The translations under genes were made by a program, and so were the position numbers. From positions 1-64,000 of the forward strand of contig NZ_BEYR01000002.1 in assembly GCF_002933815.1 (NCBI RefSeq): 64,000 nt of DNA, in the 5' to 3' direction. The DNA comes from Sphingobacterium sp. HMA12. Its GTDB lineage: Bacteria > Bacteroidota > Bacteroidia > Sphingobacteriales > Sphingobacteriaceae. Shown here piece by piece: positions 52,500-61,383 of this stretch (position 1 is its first letter; each line of letters begins with the position of its first letter). The notes below the pieces were generated by a model. That model saw only the letters and a list, made by a program, of their open reading frames with translations, ran no database searches and had not been told where the DNA came from.

Positions 52500-52739
52500 A
52501 TGACAGATTTTAATTCGAATAATAATTCTAATTATAGACAGAAATCGCCTTTAAAGCGATTTCTGTCTATTTTAGGACTATTTATGTTTGCCTTTTATTT
52601 TGTTTTGGGCCTACTGATTATTTTTTGGGATAATTTTCCCATTGAGATAAATCCGACGTATAGAACAGTATTTGGCGTTGTATTGATCCTCTATTCTTTT
52701 ATGCGGTTTGTACGACTTTGGCAGAACAATTTTAATTAG
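52500..52739 (+). CDS. Small two-helix membrane protein after tonB
   Basis: A 79-residue protein with a polar Asn-rich start (MTDFNSNNNSNYRQKSPLK) and two membrane helices (RFLSILGLFMFAFYFVLGLL and VFGVVLILYSFMRFVRLW). It starts one base after the tonB stop. A small membrane protein at this place is known from related clusters in my recollection, but no function is known. A perfect 15-bp hairpin at 52534-52570 lies inside its coding sequence. Confidence 0.65.
   Translation: MTDFNSNNNSNYRQKSPLKRFLSILGLFMFAFYFVLGLLIIFWDNFPIEINPTYRTVFGVVLILYSFMRFVRLWQNNFN
52534..52574 (+). terminator. Terminator-like hairpin inside the small gene after tonB
   Basis: A perfect 15-bp stem (52534-52548 with 52556-52570, core AGACAGAAATCGC) with a seven-base loop, followed by a TTTT run. 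By sequence it looks like an intrinsic terminator 36 bases after tonB, yet it encodes residues 12-24 of the 79-residue protein. It may act as an attenuator. Confidence 0.65.
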
Positions 52740-52816
52740 CGGCTAGCGCTCTTTTTAAATTTCAGTAAACTCTCTTCAAAAATTAAACTATTCTTTTATT
52801 TTAATTGTCTTATTAT

Positions 52817-53755
52817 ATGATGTATCGTATGAGAAAATATAGTGTAATTCTTGTAACGCTTGGGCTTTGTGCGGGATTATTTCAATCCTGCAAAGACAGG
52901 ACTAAGGAGAAGAGGGAGAGTGATGATATTCTAACAGGCAAATTGCCGGTTTTAGTCGATCAGACGTTATTGCCGATCATTAAAGAATCTGCTGATGTAT
53001 TTGAGAGTTCCTATCCGAATTCTAGCCTGGAGCTGATGGCGCGGCCCGAGATCAAAGCGGTCAATGCTTTGCTGGCGGACTCTGCTTATGTGGTCGTATT
53101 GACTAGAAAACTCACCGGTCAGGAAGATGAATACTTTAAGAAGCGCGGTATTCAGCCTAAAATTTTCCAGATGGCATCCGATGCTGTGGTATTAATCAAT
53201 AATCGGAGCAGTGCTGATACTATAATGTCTCAAAAGAACGTTAAGTCTTTGTTGGAGGGTAGCTTAAGCGGCCAACGGTTGATTTTTGATAATGCCAATT
53301 CAAGTACCTTACGTTTTTTAAAGGATTACTATAAGTTGGAGAAAATTGATCCAAAGGCTATTTCAGCGATGAAGGACAGCGAGGATGTGATGAAGTATAT
53401 CAGTGAAAATGCTAATGTTGTGGGTGTTATCGGGTATAATTGGTACTTGAAAGCAGTTGAAAAAAATTCGCAATTATTGGATAAAATTCGTACATTGAGC
53501 ATCGAAAATGTTAGTGCGGGGGCAGACAAGGCACATTTTTATAAGCCATCACAGTCAACAATAGCCGACGGAGTGTATCCGTTCATAAGACCGGTTTACA
53601 TCATGAATTACCAACCGAATATGGGGTTGGGTCTAGGCTTTAGCGCTTTTTTGACAGGAGATCGCGGTCAGCGGATCATATTAAAAGCGGGATTAGTTCC
53701 TGCAACAATGCCGGGACGTGAGATTATTATTAGAGATGAGAGTTATATTAAATAG
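52817..53755 (+). CDS. PstS-like phosphate-binding lipoprotein
   Basis: A 312-residue solute-binding lipoprotein of the PstS family. The signal ends at the lipidated Cys near residue 25 (CAGLFQSCKD). The mature part has the two-lobe pattern: LPIIKESADVFESSYPNSSL, VVVLTRKLTG, the SDAVVLINN strand and LIFDNANSSTLRFLKDYY. It ends with an AFLTGDRGQRIILKAGL helix common to the family. No pstC, pstA or pstB is present, so it is an orphan next to TonB. Whether it binds phosphate is an inference. The start is one of three ATGs at 52817, 52820 and 52829. Confidence 0.8.
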   Translation: MMYRMRKYSVILVTLGLCAGLFQSCKDRTKEKRESDDILTGKLPVLVDQTLLPIIKESADVFESSYPNSSLELMARPEIKAVNALLADSAYVVVLTRKLTGQEDEYFKKRGIQPKIFQMASDAVVLINNRSSADTIMSQKNVKSLLEGSLSGQRLIFDNANSSTLRFLKDYYKLEKIDPKAISAMKDSEDVMKYISENANVVGVIGYNWYLKAVEKNSQLLDKIRTLSIENVSAGADKAHFYKPSQSTIADGVYPFIRPVYIMNYQPNMGLGLGFSAFLTGDRGQRIILKAGLVPATMPGREIIIRDESYIK

Positions 53756-53780
53756 ATAATAAATAGTACAAAAATAGATT

Positions 53781-55601
53781 ATGACAAACAGTAAATTATT
53801 ATTTAGTCTTTTATTGGCTGGATCTGTGGGCACAGTAAGTGCACAGAGTTTGAAAGATGCTAGAGCAGCCATTGAGGCTGAAAACTATGGTAAAGCGAAA
53901 ACTATTCTTCAACAGTTAGTGACTAAGCAACCTAAGAATGGAGATAATTATTTCTATTTGGGTCAAGTTTATTTGGTAAACGACAGAGCAGACTCTGCCG
54001 CTGCAATTTTCAACCAAGGTTTGACTAATGATCCAAAAGCGACAATTAACAACGTAGGTTTGGGTTATGTTGACTTACTGAAAAAGGATAAAGCTAGTGC
54101 TGAATCCAAGTTTGCTTTGGCAACTGCAAAATTAGGGAAAAAAGATTACGAGCCATTATTGGAGATCGGTCGTGCATATATCAATACACCAGAGCCAGAC
54201 TATGCGAAGGCTTTGGAATATTTGACACAAGCGAAAGCAAAAAATACCAAGGATATTGCTATTCCTTTAGCTTTGGGTGATGCATACCGTGGATTGAGAG
54301 AAGGCTCGTTGGCGTATACCAGCTATGGCGATGCAATGGATATTGATCAAAATTCAGTTAAAGCTAAAGTTGGTCAGGCAATTATTGTTCGTGGTGCGCA
54401 AGCTTACGACGAAGCTGTAACGCAATTGGAAGCGATTGTTGCTGAAACACCGACGTATGCACCTACTTATCGTGAATTGGCTGAAACCTATTATCAATGG
54501 TCGAAAATGCCTGGAACGACAGACGAGAAATATGTTGAGTTGAACAAAAAAGGTGTTGAGCAATACAAAAAATATTTGGAAGTAGCTGGTGACAATACAC
54601 TCGAAGCAAAAATTCGCTATGCAGATTTCTTGGTTTATGCTCGTCAATATGACGAGTTGAAAACTGTTTCGGAGGAATTGGCTAAAAATCCATCCATAGA
54701 TCCAAAAATCTATCGTTATTTAGGTTATATCGCTTTCCAAAAATCGAAAGATTATCCAAAAGCGTTGGAATATTTAAATCAAATGTTCAGCAAAATGGAG
54801 AAAGACCGTGTAATCCCTCTAGATTATATGTACTTGGGTATGGCCGAAATTGCTACTAATAGTCCGAAACCTGCTGCGCCAGCGGCTGGTGCAGATAGCA
54901 CAGCAACGGATAGCACAGCTGTAGCCGCTGCCCCTGTTTTGACTCCTGAAAACGAAGCTAATATTCAAAAGGGAATTGCAAATATTAAGAAAGCGATCGA
55001 AGGAGATAAAGAGTTGTTGGGTGAAGTGGCGGAATTGGCATTTGCGAAATATCAAGAGCAAGAATTACAGACTGCTGTGTCTTTATTCGGACTTGTAGGT
55101 GAATATAAAGATTCTCCATACTATTTCGATTCGCACTACTACGCTGGTGAGGGTAGCTACCAAATTGGTTTCAAAAAAGATACCCAAGCAAAAGATGCTG
55201 AAGGGAATTATGTTAATCAAGATTTAAGAAATCAAGCTATTGCTGATTTTGCTACTGCTCAAAAGGAGCTTACGATCATTGAAACTACCGATAATAAGGA
55301 GGCACAAGATAAATATTTGGTAAATGCGTTATATTACAAAGCATTTTCGGCTTTGGGTTCAGATGATATGGCGCAACCAAAAGGTGACTTCGTTGCTGCA
55401 TTCCAAAAATTGATTGATACAATTAATCAAAGAGGTACGCAAGAAAAAAATAAAGCGTATTTGGTGGATGCATATACTTACATCGGTCTTTTCCACTATT
55501 TGAAACAAGATACAGTGAAAGCGAAACAAGCCTTCCAGAAAGTGTTGGAAATTGATCCAGCAAACGAGGACGTTAAAGGTTACTTAGACGCTTTAAAATA
55601 A
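53781..55601 (+). CDS. Exported TPR protein of the TonB cluster
   Basis: A 606-residue exported protein. A signal peptide covers residues 1-22 (ending SVGTVSAQ). About ten TPR units follow, for example YGKAKTILQQLVTKQP, NYFYLGQVYLVNDRADSAAAI and YRYLGYIAFQKSKDYPKALEYL-type pairs. An Ala/Thr/Asp-rich linker lies near residues 365-385 (AAPAAGADSTATDSTAVAA). It should be periplasmic. It is the last gene of the TonB cluster, 25 bases after the PstS-like gene, and probably scaffolds a complex there. Confidence 0.85.
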   Translation: MTNSKLLFSLLLAGSVGTVSAQSLKDARAAIEAENYGKAKTILQQLVTKQPKNGDNYFYLGQVYLVNDRADSAAAIFNQGLTNDPKATINNVGLGYVDLLKKDKASAESKFALATAKLGKKDYEPLLEIGRAYINTPEPDYAKALEYLTQAKAKNTKDIAIPLALGDAYRGLREGSLAYTSYGDAMDIDQNSVKAKVGQAIIVRGAQAYDEAVTQLEAIVAETPTYAPTYRELAETYYQWSKMPGTTDEKYVELNKKGVEQYKKYLEVAGDNTLEAKIRYADFLVYARQYDELKTVSEELAKNPSIDPKIYRYLGYIAFQKSKDYPKALEYLNQMFSKMEKDRVIPLDYMYLGMAEIATNSPKPAAPAAGADSTATDSTAVAAAPVLTPENEANIQKGIANIKKAIEGDKELLGEVAELAFAKYQEQELQTAVSLFGLVGEYKDSPYYFDSHYYAGEGSYQIGFKKDTQAKDAEGNYVNQDLRNQAIADFATAQKELTIIETTDNKEAQDKYLVNALYYKAFSALGSDDMAQPKGDFVAAFQKLIDTINQRGTQEKNKAYLVDAYTYIGLFHYLKQDTVKAKQAFQKVLEIDPANEDVKGYLDALK

Positions 55602-55626
55602 GCTTAACTGAAATCATTCTAAATTA

Positions 55627-55656
55627 GGCGCAGATCGTACGATCTGCGCCTTTTTT
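55627..55656 (+). terminator. Terminator of the TonB cluster
   Basis: A perfect 24-base palindrome (GGCGCAGATCGT and its mirror, 55627-55650) followed by six T residues. It ends the exbB-TPR cluster before nuo. Confidence 0.95.
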
Positions 55657-55720
55657 GTTTTGATTTTAGTCATGGAATCTCTATATTTAAAGACAGTTAC
55701 CAATATAAATTTTGATTGAG

Positions 55721-56095
55721 ATGGAGCACGCCAATAGTATGCCGATAGATTACATACCTATATTCATACAGCTCATTGTAGCCGTAGGTTTTGGGGTAGG
55801 TACCATTATTATTACACATCTTATAGGACCTAAAGTTAGGACAGAAAATAAGCTCGGGGCTTTTGAGTCTGGTGTTGAAGTCATCGGAAATGCACGGCAG
55901 CCTTTTTCAATTAAATATTTTCTGGTTGCAATCCTGTTTGTCATTTTTGATGTTGAGGTTATTTTCATGTATCCGTGGGCTGTCAACTTTAGAGAAATGG
56001 GCTTTCAGGGCTTGATCGAGATGTTTATTTTCATGGGATTGCTCTTATTGGGCTTTATCTATGTCATTAAGAAAAAAGCTTTGAACTGGGACTAA
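55721..56095 (+). CDS. nuoA: NADH-quinone oxidoreductase subunit A
   Basis: A 124-residue membrane subunit of complex I. Three membrane helices are visible, with the conserved loop [20 protein letters not shown] between the first two and the acidic helix [16 protein letters not shown]. The ATG at 55721 is preferred over an upstream TTG at 55712. It opens the nuoA-L operon. A weak -7-like element (AAATTTTG) lies just before it. Confidence 0.93.
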   Translation: MEHANSMPIDYIPIFIQLIVAVGFGVGTIIITHLIGPKVRTENKLGAFESGVEVIGNARQPFSIKYFLVAILFVIFDVEVIFMYPWAVNFREMGFQGLIEMFIFMGLLLLGFIYVIKKKALNWD

Positions 56096-56157
56096 ACAGT
56101 CCTGTAACGATTGGCTACAAGGGCCGATTGTACTTAAACCTTATAAATCGTCTTTTC

Positions 56158-56709
56158 ATGAGTGATATAAAATTGGCAGAAGCTCCTCCGGGAGTAGAAG
56201 GCGCAGGATTCTTTGCGACAAGTTTGGATAAAGCGATCGGATTGGCACGTGCAAACTCATTGTGGCCCCTGCCTTTTGCCACATCCTGCTGTGGTATCGA
56301 ATTTATGGCTACGATGGGTTCCACTTACGACCTGGCTAGATTTGGTGCAGAGCGGCCAAGCTTTTCTCCGCGTCAGGCAGATATGCTGTTGGTCATGGGA
56401 ACTATTGCAAAGAAGATGGCTCCTGTCCTGAGGCAGGTCTATGTGCAGATGGCGGAGCCCCGTTGGGTGATTGCAGTGGGAGCCTGTGCTTCCAGTGGCG
56501 GGATCTTTGATACCTATTCTGTGTTACAGGGTATCGATGAGATTATTCCTGTGGACGTTTATGTGCCCGGTTGTCCTCCTCGGCCCGAGGCTATTTTGGA
56601 TGGTGTATTACGCTTACAGGATATCGTTAAAAATGAGTCCTTAAATAGGCGAAATACACCTGAATATAGGGCTCTATTAGAAAAATACGGTATACATACA
56701 AATAAATAA
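56158..56709 (+). CDS. nuoB: NADH-quinone oxidoreductase subunit B
   Basis: A 183-residue peripheral subunit that holds Fe-S cluster N2, the last cluster before quinone. Its ligands are the double Cys of ATSCCGIEF, the Cys of VGACASSGG and the Cys of VPGCPPRPE. All are present. The ATG at 56158 gives a normal N-terminus ([11 protein letters not shown]). It follows nuoA by 62 bases. Confidence 0.95.
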   Translation: MSDIKLAEAPPGVEGAGFFATSLDKAIGLARANSLWPLPFATSCCGIEFMATMGSTYDLARFGAERPSFSPRQADMLLVMGTIAKKMAPVLRQVYVQMAEPRWVIAVGACASSGGIFDTYSVLQGIDEIIPVDVYVPGCPPRPEAILDGVLRLQDIVKNESLNRRNTPEYRALLEKYGIHTNK

Positions 56710-56712
56710 AGG

Positions 56713-57207
56713 ATGGAGAACAGTTTTTTATTGGAGAAACTCCAAGGAAATTTTCCGGCAAAGATTGTAGAAATTCCAGATGCGCATCACTTATTGACCA
56801 TTCTTGTGGATGTCGAAGATATCACCGATGTGCTGCGCTTTCTGAAGTTGGACAATGAATTACAGTTTATTCATTTAACAGATATTACTGCGGTACATTA
56901 TCCGCATCTGGAGAAAGAATTTGCTGTTGTATATCACATTCATAGTTTGATTCACAATATCCGCATACGAGTAAAAGTGTTTTTATATGGTCCAAACCCG
57001 GAAATACCAACGGCGACGGTTGTTTGGAAAGGGGCAAATTGGATGGAGCGCGAGACCTATGATTTTTTTGGTGTAAATTTTATAGGACATCCAGATTTGA
57101 GAAGAATCCTGAATGTTGACGATATGGATGTGTTTCCGATGCGAAAGGAATATCCTTTGGAAGATCCAAACCGAGTAGATAAGAAAGATTTGTATTTCGG
57201 CCGTTAA
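56713..57207 (+). CDS. nuoC: NADH-quinone oxidoreductase subunit C
   Basis: A 164-residue subunit of the complex I connecting module. Family motifs are LQFIHLTDITAVHYP, the VYHIHSL strand, and the signature WMERETYDFFGVNFIGHPDL followed by FPMRKEYPLED. It is separate from nuoD, unlike the fused NuoCD of E. coli. It starts three bases after nuoB. Confidence 0.95.
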   Translation: MENSFLLEKLQGNFPAKIVEIPDAHHLLTILVDVEDITDVLRFLKLDNELQFIHLTDITAVHYPHLEKEFAVVYHIHSLIHNIRIRVKVFLYGPNPEIPTATVVWKGANWMERETYDFFGVNFIGHPDLRRILNVDDMDVFPMRKEYPLEDPNRVDKKDLYFGR

Positions 57208-57217
57208 TTTATATGAT

Positions 57218-58453
57218 ATGAGCGAGTTTATAAGCAAGATAACATCTAATCAGCCAGTTTTCGAGGATAATGATCCACAGGATGAGCTAATCACCCTGAA
57301 TATTGGCCCTACACACCCTGCTACACATGGTGTATTCCAGAATGTGGTACAGATAGATGGGGAGCGTATCGTCAGTGGTGTTTCCACTATAGGCTATATT
57401 CATCGTGCTTTTGAAAAAATTGCTGAACACAGACCGTTTTATCAGATCACTCCACTGACAGACCGTTTAAATTATTGTTCGGCGCCCATCAACAATATGG
57501 GCTGGCACATGACGGTTGAAAAACTGTTGGAAATCGAGATTCCAAAGCGCGTGCAATATATGCGGGTTATTGTTATGGAACTTGCTCGTATCGCTGACCA
57601 TATCATTTGTAATGGAATTTTGGGTGTCGATACAGGCGCTTTTTCTGGCTTCTTGTATGTGATGCAGGAACGCGAATTTATATATGAGATCTTCGAAGAA
57701 ATCTGTGGCGCACGCCTGACGACAAATATTGGTCGTATTGGCGGATTTGAACGTGATTTCAATGCTGTTGCCTTTGAGAAAATCCGTGAATTTTTGAAAC
57801 GCTATCCCCCAGTATTGAAAGAGTTTGAGGAGATGTTTGTGCGAAACCGAATTTTTATTGAACGAACTTCGGGTGTCGCAGCCGTTACTCCTGAGGAAGC
57901 ATTGGACTATGGTTGGTCCGGACCTATCCTAAGGGCAACAGGTGTAGACTATGATATTCGGGTACAAAACCCTTACTGTTCGTATGAGGAGTTTGATTTT
58001 GACGTGCCTGTCGGCGCGACGGGGGATGTATATGACCGATTTATGGTCCGGAACGAGGAAATGTGGCAATCACTTCGCATCATTGAGCAAGCCTTGGAAA
58101 AAATAGAGAAAGAACCTCAAGGTGTGTTTCATGCGGAGGTGCCCGATTTTTATCTACCACCGAAAGAACAGGTTTATACCAATATGGAAGCGCTGATATA
58201 TCACTTTAAAATCGTCATGGGTGAAGTAGACACACCTAAAGCTGAAGTATATCATTCGGTAGAGGGAGCAAATGGCGAACTGGGATTTTATTTGATTCAT
58301 GATGGGGGACGTTCGCCCTACCGTCTTCATTTTAGACGACCTTCTTTTGTCAATTATCAGATGTTTGCACCCATGAGTGCAGGAATGCTGATATCAGATG
58401 CGATTTTAAATATGAGTAGTCTTAACGTTATAGCAGGAGAATTAGATGCTTAG
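57218..58453 (+). CDS. nuoD: NADH-quinone oxidoreductase subunit D
   Basis: A 411-residue subunit that shapes the quinone pocket with NuoB. It opens the core with NIGPTHPATHGVFQNVVQID; further motifs are GYIHRAFEKIAEHR, the Tyr of NYCSAPINNMGWH, and RADGKSP-type GRSPYRLHFR. The hydrogenase-type Cys pairs are absent, as expected for NuoD. The C-terminus reads NVIAGELDA in place of the common GEVDR. It overlaps nuoE by eight bases. Confidence 0.95.
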   Translation: MSEFISKITSNQPVFEDNDPQDELITLNIGPTHPATHGVFQNVVQIDGERIVSGVSTIGYIHRAFEKIAEHRPFYQITPLTDRLNYCSAPINNMGWHMTVEKLLEIEIPKRVQYMRVIVMELARIADHIICNGILGVDTGAFSGFLYVMQEREFIYEIFEEICGARLTTNIGRIGGFERDFNAVAFEKIREFLKRYPPVLKEFEEMFVRNRIFIERTSGVAAVTPEEALDYGWSGPILRATGVDYDIRVQNPYCSYEEFDFDVPVGATGDVYDRFMVRNEEMWQSLRIIEQALEKIEKEPQGVFHAEVPDFYLPPKEQVYTNMEALIYHFKIVMGEVDTPKAEVYHSVEGANGELGFYLIHDGGRSPYRLHFRRPSFVNYQMFAPMSAGMLISDAILNMSSLNVIAGELDA

Positions 58454-58967
58454 TGTAAAACAACATAATGAAAATGTAACGTTTTCCCCGGAACTATTGG
58501 CCAAGTTTGGCGAAGTGGTAGGCCGTTATCCCGAGGGGAAACAGAAATCGGGCCTATTGCCTATTTTACATTTGGTTCAGGCAGAATTCGGCTGGGTTAG
58601 TGCAGATGCAATGGATCAAGTAGCTGTTTATCTCCATATTTTACCTATTGAGGTCTATGAGGTTGCAACTTTCTATACCATGTTTCTGCTGGAACCCAAA
58701 GGTAAATATGTCTTGGAGATCTGCCGTACCGGTCCTTGTTGTTTAGTTGGCGCAGAGCGGATCATGGGACATTTGGAGCAAAAGCTTGGCGTAAGAGAGG
58801 GTGAAGTAACGGCGGATGGGCTTTTCTCCTGGCGTGGGGTGGAATGCCTTGCTGCTTGCGGATTTGGCCCCGTTCTACAGATCGGACCGGAATATACCTT
58901 TTACGAGAATTTGGATGAAGCTAAGGTGGATGAATTGATTGATAATTTAAAAGCTAAAACAGAATAA
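58446..58967 (+). CDS. nuoE: NADH-quinone oxidoreductase subunit E
   Basis: A 173-residue subunit of the NADH-oxidising module carrying the 2Fe-2S cluster N1a. The four ligands are in CRTGPCC (pattern C-x4-C) and ECLAACGFGP (C-x3-C). The helical N-terminal thioredoxin-like part includes LLPILHLVQAEFGWVS. It overlaps nuoD and is one base from nuoF. Confidence 0.95.
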   Translation: MLSVKQHNENVTFSPELLAKFGEVVGRYPEGKQKSGLLPILHLVQAEFGWVSADAMDQVAVYLHILPIEVYEVATFYTMFLLEPKGKYVLEICRTGPCCLVGAERIMGHLEQKLGVREGEVTADGLFSWRGVECLAACGFGPVLQIGPEYTFYENLDEAKVDELIDNLKAKTE

Positions 58968-58968
58968 T

Positions 58969-60324
58969 ATGGCACGTAAACTTTTGTTGACACATATCGA
59001 TGTTCCCGGCATCAATACCTTTGAGGTTTATCGTCAAAAAGGGGGCTATGTAGCTGTTGAAAAAGTAATAAAAACAATGTCTCCCGAAGATGTGGTTGAG
59101 GAGGTGAAAAAATCTGGACTACGTGGAAGGGGTGGAGCAGGCTTCCCGACAGGTATGAAATGGTCTTTTCTGGCTAAGCCAGAAGGGGTGCCGCGTTATC
59201 TGGTCTGTAATGCTGATGAGTCTGAACCGGGTACATTCAAGGACCGTTATTTGATGACACATATTCCGCACGCATTGATCGAGGGGATGATTGTGTCCAG
59301 TTTTGCCCTTGGCGCAAATACATCCTATATCTACGTGCGTGGTGAAATGATGCCGCAGATCAGAATCTTGGAGCGTGCCATTGCTGAAGCGAAGGAGAAC
59401 GGATTTTTAGGTAAGAATATATTGGGCTCAGGCTATGATCTGGAGATTTATGTCCAACCGGGTGGAGGTGCATATATCTGTGGGGAGGAAACTGCATTAT
59501 TGGAGTCTTTGGAAGGTAAACGCGGCAATCCGCGTATCAAACCTCCGTTCCCCGCTATAGCTGGCTTATATAATTGCCCTACAGTAGTAAATAATGTGGA
59601 GTCTATTGCGGCAACTGTTCCCATTATTAATCTGGGCGGTGAGGAGTATGCAACCATTGGTGTCGAGCGTAGCACGGGAACTAAATTGATTTCGGCCAGT
59701 GGTAATATCGTTAAACCCGGTGTTTATGAAATTGAACTTGGCCTACCGGTGGAGGAGTTTATCTATTCGGATGAATACTGTGGTGGTATCGCAAACGGAA
59801 AGCGGATGAAGGCTGTTGTGGCCGGAGGTTCGTCAGTCCCCATTCTGCCAGCAAACCTTATCCTGAAAACAGCTGCTGGAAATAGTCGTTTGATGACCTA
59901 TGAGTCCTTATCGGATGGTGGTTTTCAAACAGGAACCATGCTTGGCTCGGGTGGTTTCATCGTATTTGACGAGGATCAGTGTGTTGTTCGTAATACCTGG
60001 AATTTTGCTCGTTTCTATCACCATGAAAGCTGCGGACAATGTTCGCCCTGCCGTGAAGGAACAGGGTGGATGGAAAAAGTGTTGCATAAGATTGAAAGCG
60101 GACATGGATCTATGTCTGATATTGACTTGCTTTGGGACGTACAGCGTAAGATCGAGGGAAATACAATCTGCCCGTTGGGTGACGCAGCCGCTTGGCCTGT
60201 AGCTGCGGCAATCAGGCATTTTAGGGATGAATTTGAATGGCATATACTACATCCTGAGGAGTCGCAAACAAGAAATTATGGATTGGCGCATTATGCGGAT
60301 CCACTACAACCAATTGTATCATAA
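58969..60324 (+). CDS. nuoF: NADH-quinone oxidoreductase subunit F
   Basis: A 451-residue subunit that binds NADH, FMN and 4Fe-4S cluster N3. The FMN/NADH loops are GLRGRGGAGFPTGMKW and CNADESEPGTFKDR. The FMN phosphate site is YICGEETALLESLEG. The cluster ligands are in ESCGQCSPCREG plus a later Cys in NTICPLGDAA. All are present, so electron entry should be functional. Confidence 0.96.
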   Translation: MARKLLLTHIDVPGINTFEVYRQKGGYVAVEKVIKTMSPEDVVEEVKKSGLRGRGGAGFPTGMKWSFLAKPEGVPRYLVCNADESEPGTFKDRYLMTHIPHALIEGMIVSSFALGANTSYIYVRGEMMPQIRILERAIAEAKENGFLGKNILGSGYDLEIYVQPGGGAYICGEETALLESLEGKRGNPRIKPPFPAIAGLYNCPTVVNNVESIAATVPIINLGGEEYATIGVERSTGTKLISASGNIVKPGVYEIELGLPVEEFIYSDEYCGGIANGKRMKAVVAGGSSVPILPANLILKTAAGNSRLMTYESLSDGGFQTGTMLGSGGFIVFDEDQCVVRNTWNFARFYHHESCGQCSPCREGTGWMEKVLHKIESGHGSMSDIDLLWDVQRKIEGNTICPLGDAAAWPVAAAIRHFRDEFEWHILHPEESQTRNYGLAHYADPLQPIVS

Positions 60325-60354
60325 TAAAAGCTGTAACGATAAATTATAAATATC

Positions 60355-61374
60355 ATGGCAGAAGCGGAAGATGTAAAGTTTAAGGTCACAATCGACGGCA
60401 TACCAGTAGAGGTCGCGCCGGGGACAACCATATTGAATGCTGCAAGGCAAATTGGTGGGGACATCGTTCCACCGGCAATGTGCTATTACTCTAAACTGGA
60501 AGGAAGTGGTGGCAAGTGTCGTACTTGTTTAGTGAAGGTCTCGAAAGGCTCTGAGAAGGATCCTCGGCCAATGCCAAAACTCGTGGCATCCTGTCGAACG
60601 ACTGTTATGGATGGCATGGAAGTACAAAATATTACTTCGCCAGAGGTCGTAGAGGCCAGAAAGGGCGTCGTTGAGATTCTTTTGATCAATCACCCACTGG
60701 ATTGCCCGATCTGCGACCAAGCCGGAGAATGTAAGTTACAAGATCTAGGATATGAACATGGCAGCGCCGATACGCGCTATGAGTTTGATCGCCGAACATT
60801 TGAACAAATTGACTTAGGTGACAAAATACAATTGCACATGAACCGCTGTATTTTATGCTATCGTTGTGTTTATGTGGCCAACCAGTTGACGGATCAACGT
60901 GTACACGGTATTTTGGGCCGTGGGGATCATTCGGAAATATCTACTTATATCGAAAATATCATTGACAATGATTTTTCGGGAAACGTGATTGATGTCTGTC
61001 CGGTTGGTGCGCTGACCGATAAAACTTTCCGATTCAAAAATCGGGTTTGGTTTACAAAACCTGTAGATGCACATCGTGATTGTCCAACTTGTTCGGGCAA
61101 GGTGACGTTATGGTATAAAGGGGAGGAAGTTATCCGGGTGACAGCGCGGAAAGATGAATTTGGCGAGGTGGAAGAATTTATCTGTAACACCTGTCGTTTT
61201 GACCAGAAAAAAACAAGCGATTGGATCTTGGATGAACCGACAGAAATTGATCCACAGTCTGTTATTTCTGCCAATCATTATGAACTATTTAATCCGCCAA
61301 AAGTGGTGAAGGAGAATCCGATACTTCAGCAGCAAAATCGCGAACAGTTGGCTAGAACCGAAAAATTGAAATAA
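60355..61374 (+). CDS. nuoG: NADH-quinone oxidoreductase subunit G, short form
   Basis: A 339-residue form of NuoG. The 2Fe-2S ligands are Cys43, Cys55, Cys58 and Cys80. A HxxxCxxC-type site follows with His113, Cys117, Cys120 and Cys126, then a 4Fe-4S site with Cys165, Cys168, Cys171 and Cys215. A last set, Cys243, Cys246, Cys277 and Cys280, resembles the extra N7-type cluster found in some long NuoG proteins. The protein then ends, without the 500-600 residue molybdopterin-fold domain of E. coli NuoG. The neighbours are intact, so this looks like a family trait, not a truncation. Confidence 0.92.
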   Translation: MAEAEDVKFKVTIDGIPVEVAPGTTILNAARQIGGDIVPPAMCYYSKLEGSGGKCRTCLVKVSKGSEKDPRPMPKLVASCRTTVMDGMEVQNITSPEVVEARKGVVEILLINHPLDCPICDQAGECKLQDLGYEHGSADTRYEFDRRTFEQIDLGDKIQLHMNRCILCYRCVYVANQLTDQRVHGILGRGDHSEISTYIENIIDNDFSGNVIDVCPVGALTDKTFRFKNRVWFTKPVDAHRDCPTCSGKVTLWYKGEEVIRVTARKDEFGEVEEFICNTCRFDQKKTSDWILDEPTEIDPQSVISANHYELFNPPKVVKENPILQQQNREQLARTEKLK

Positions 61375-61383
61375 GCACAAATC

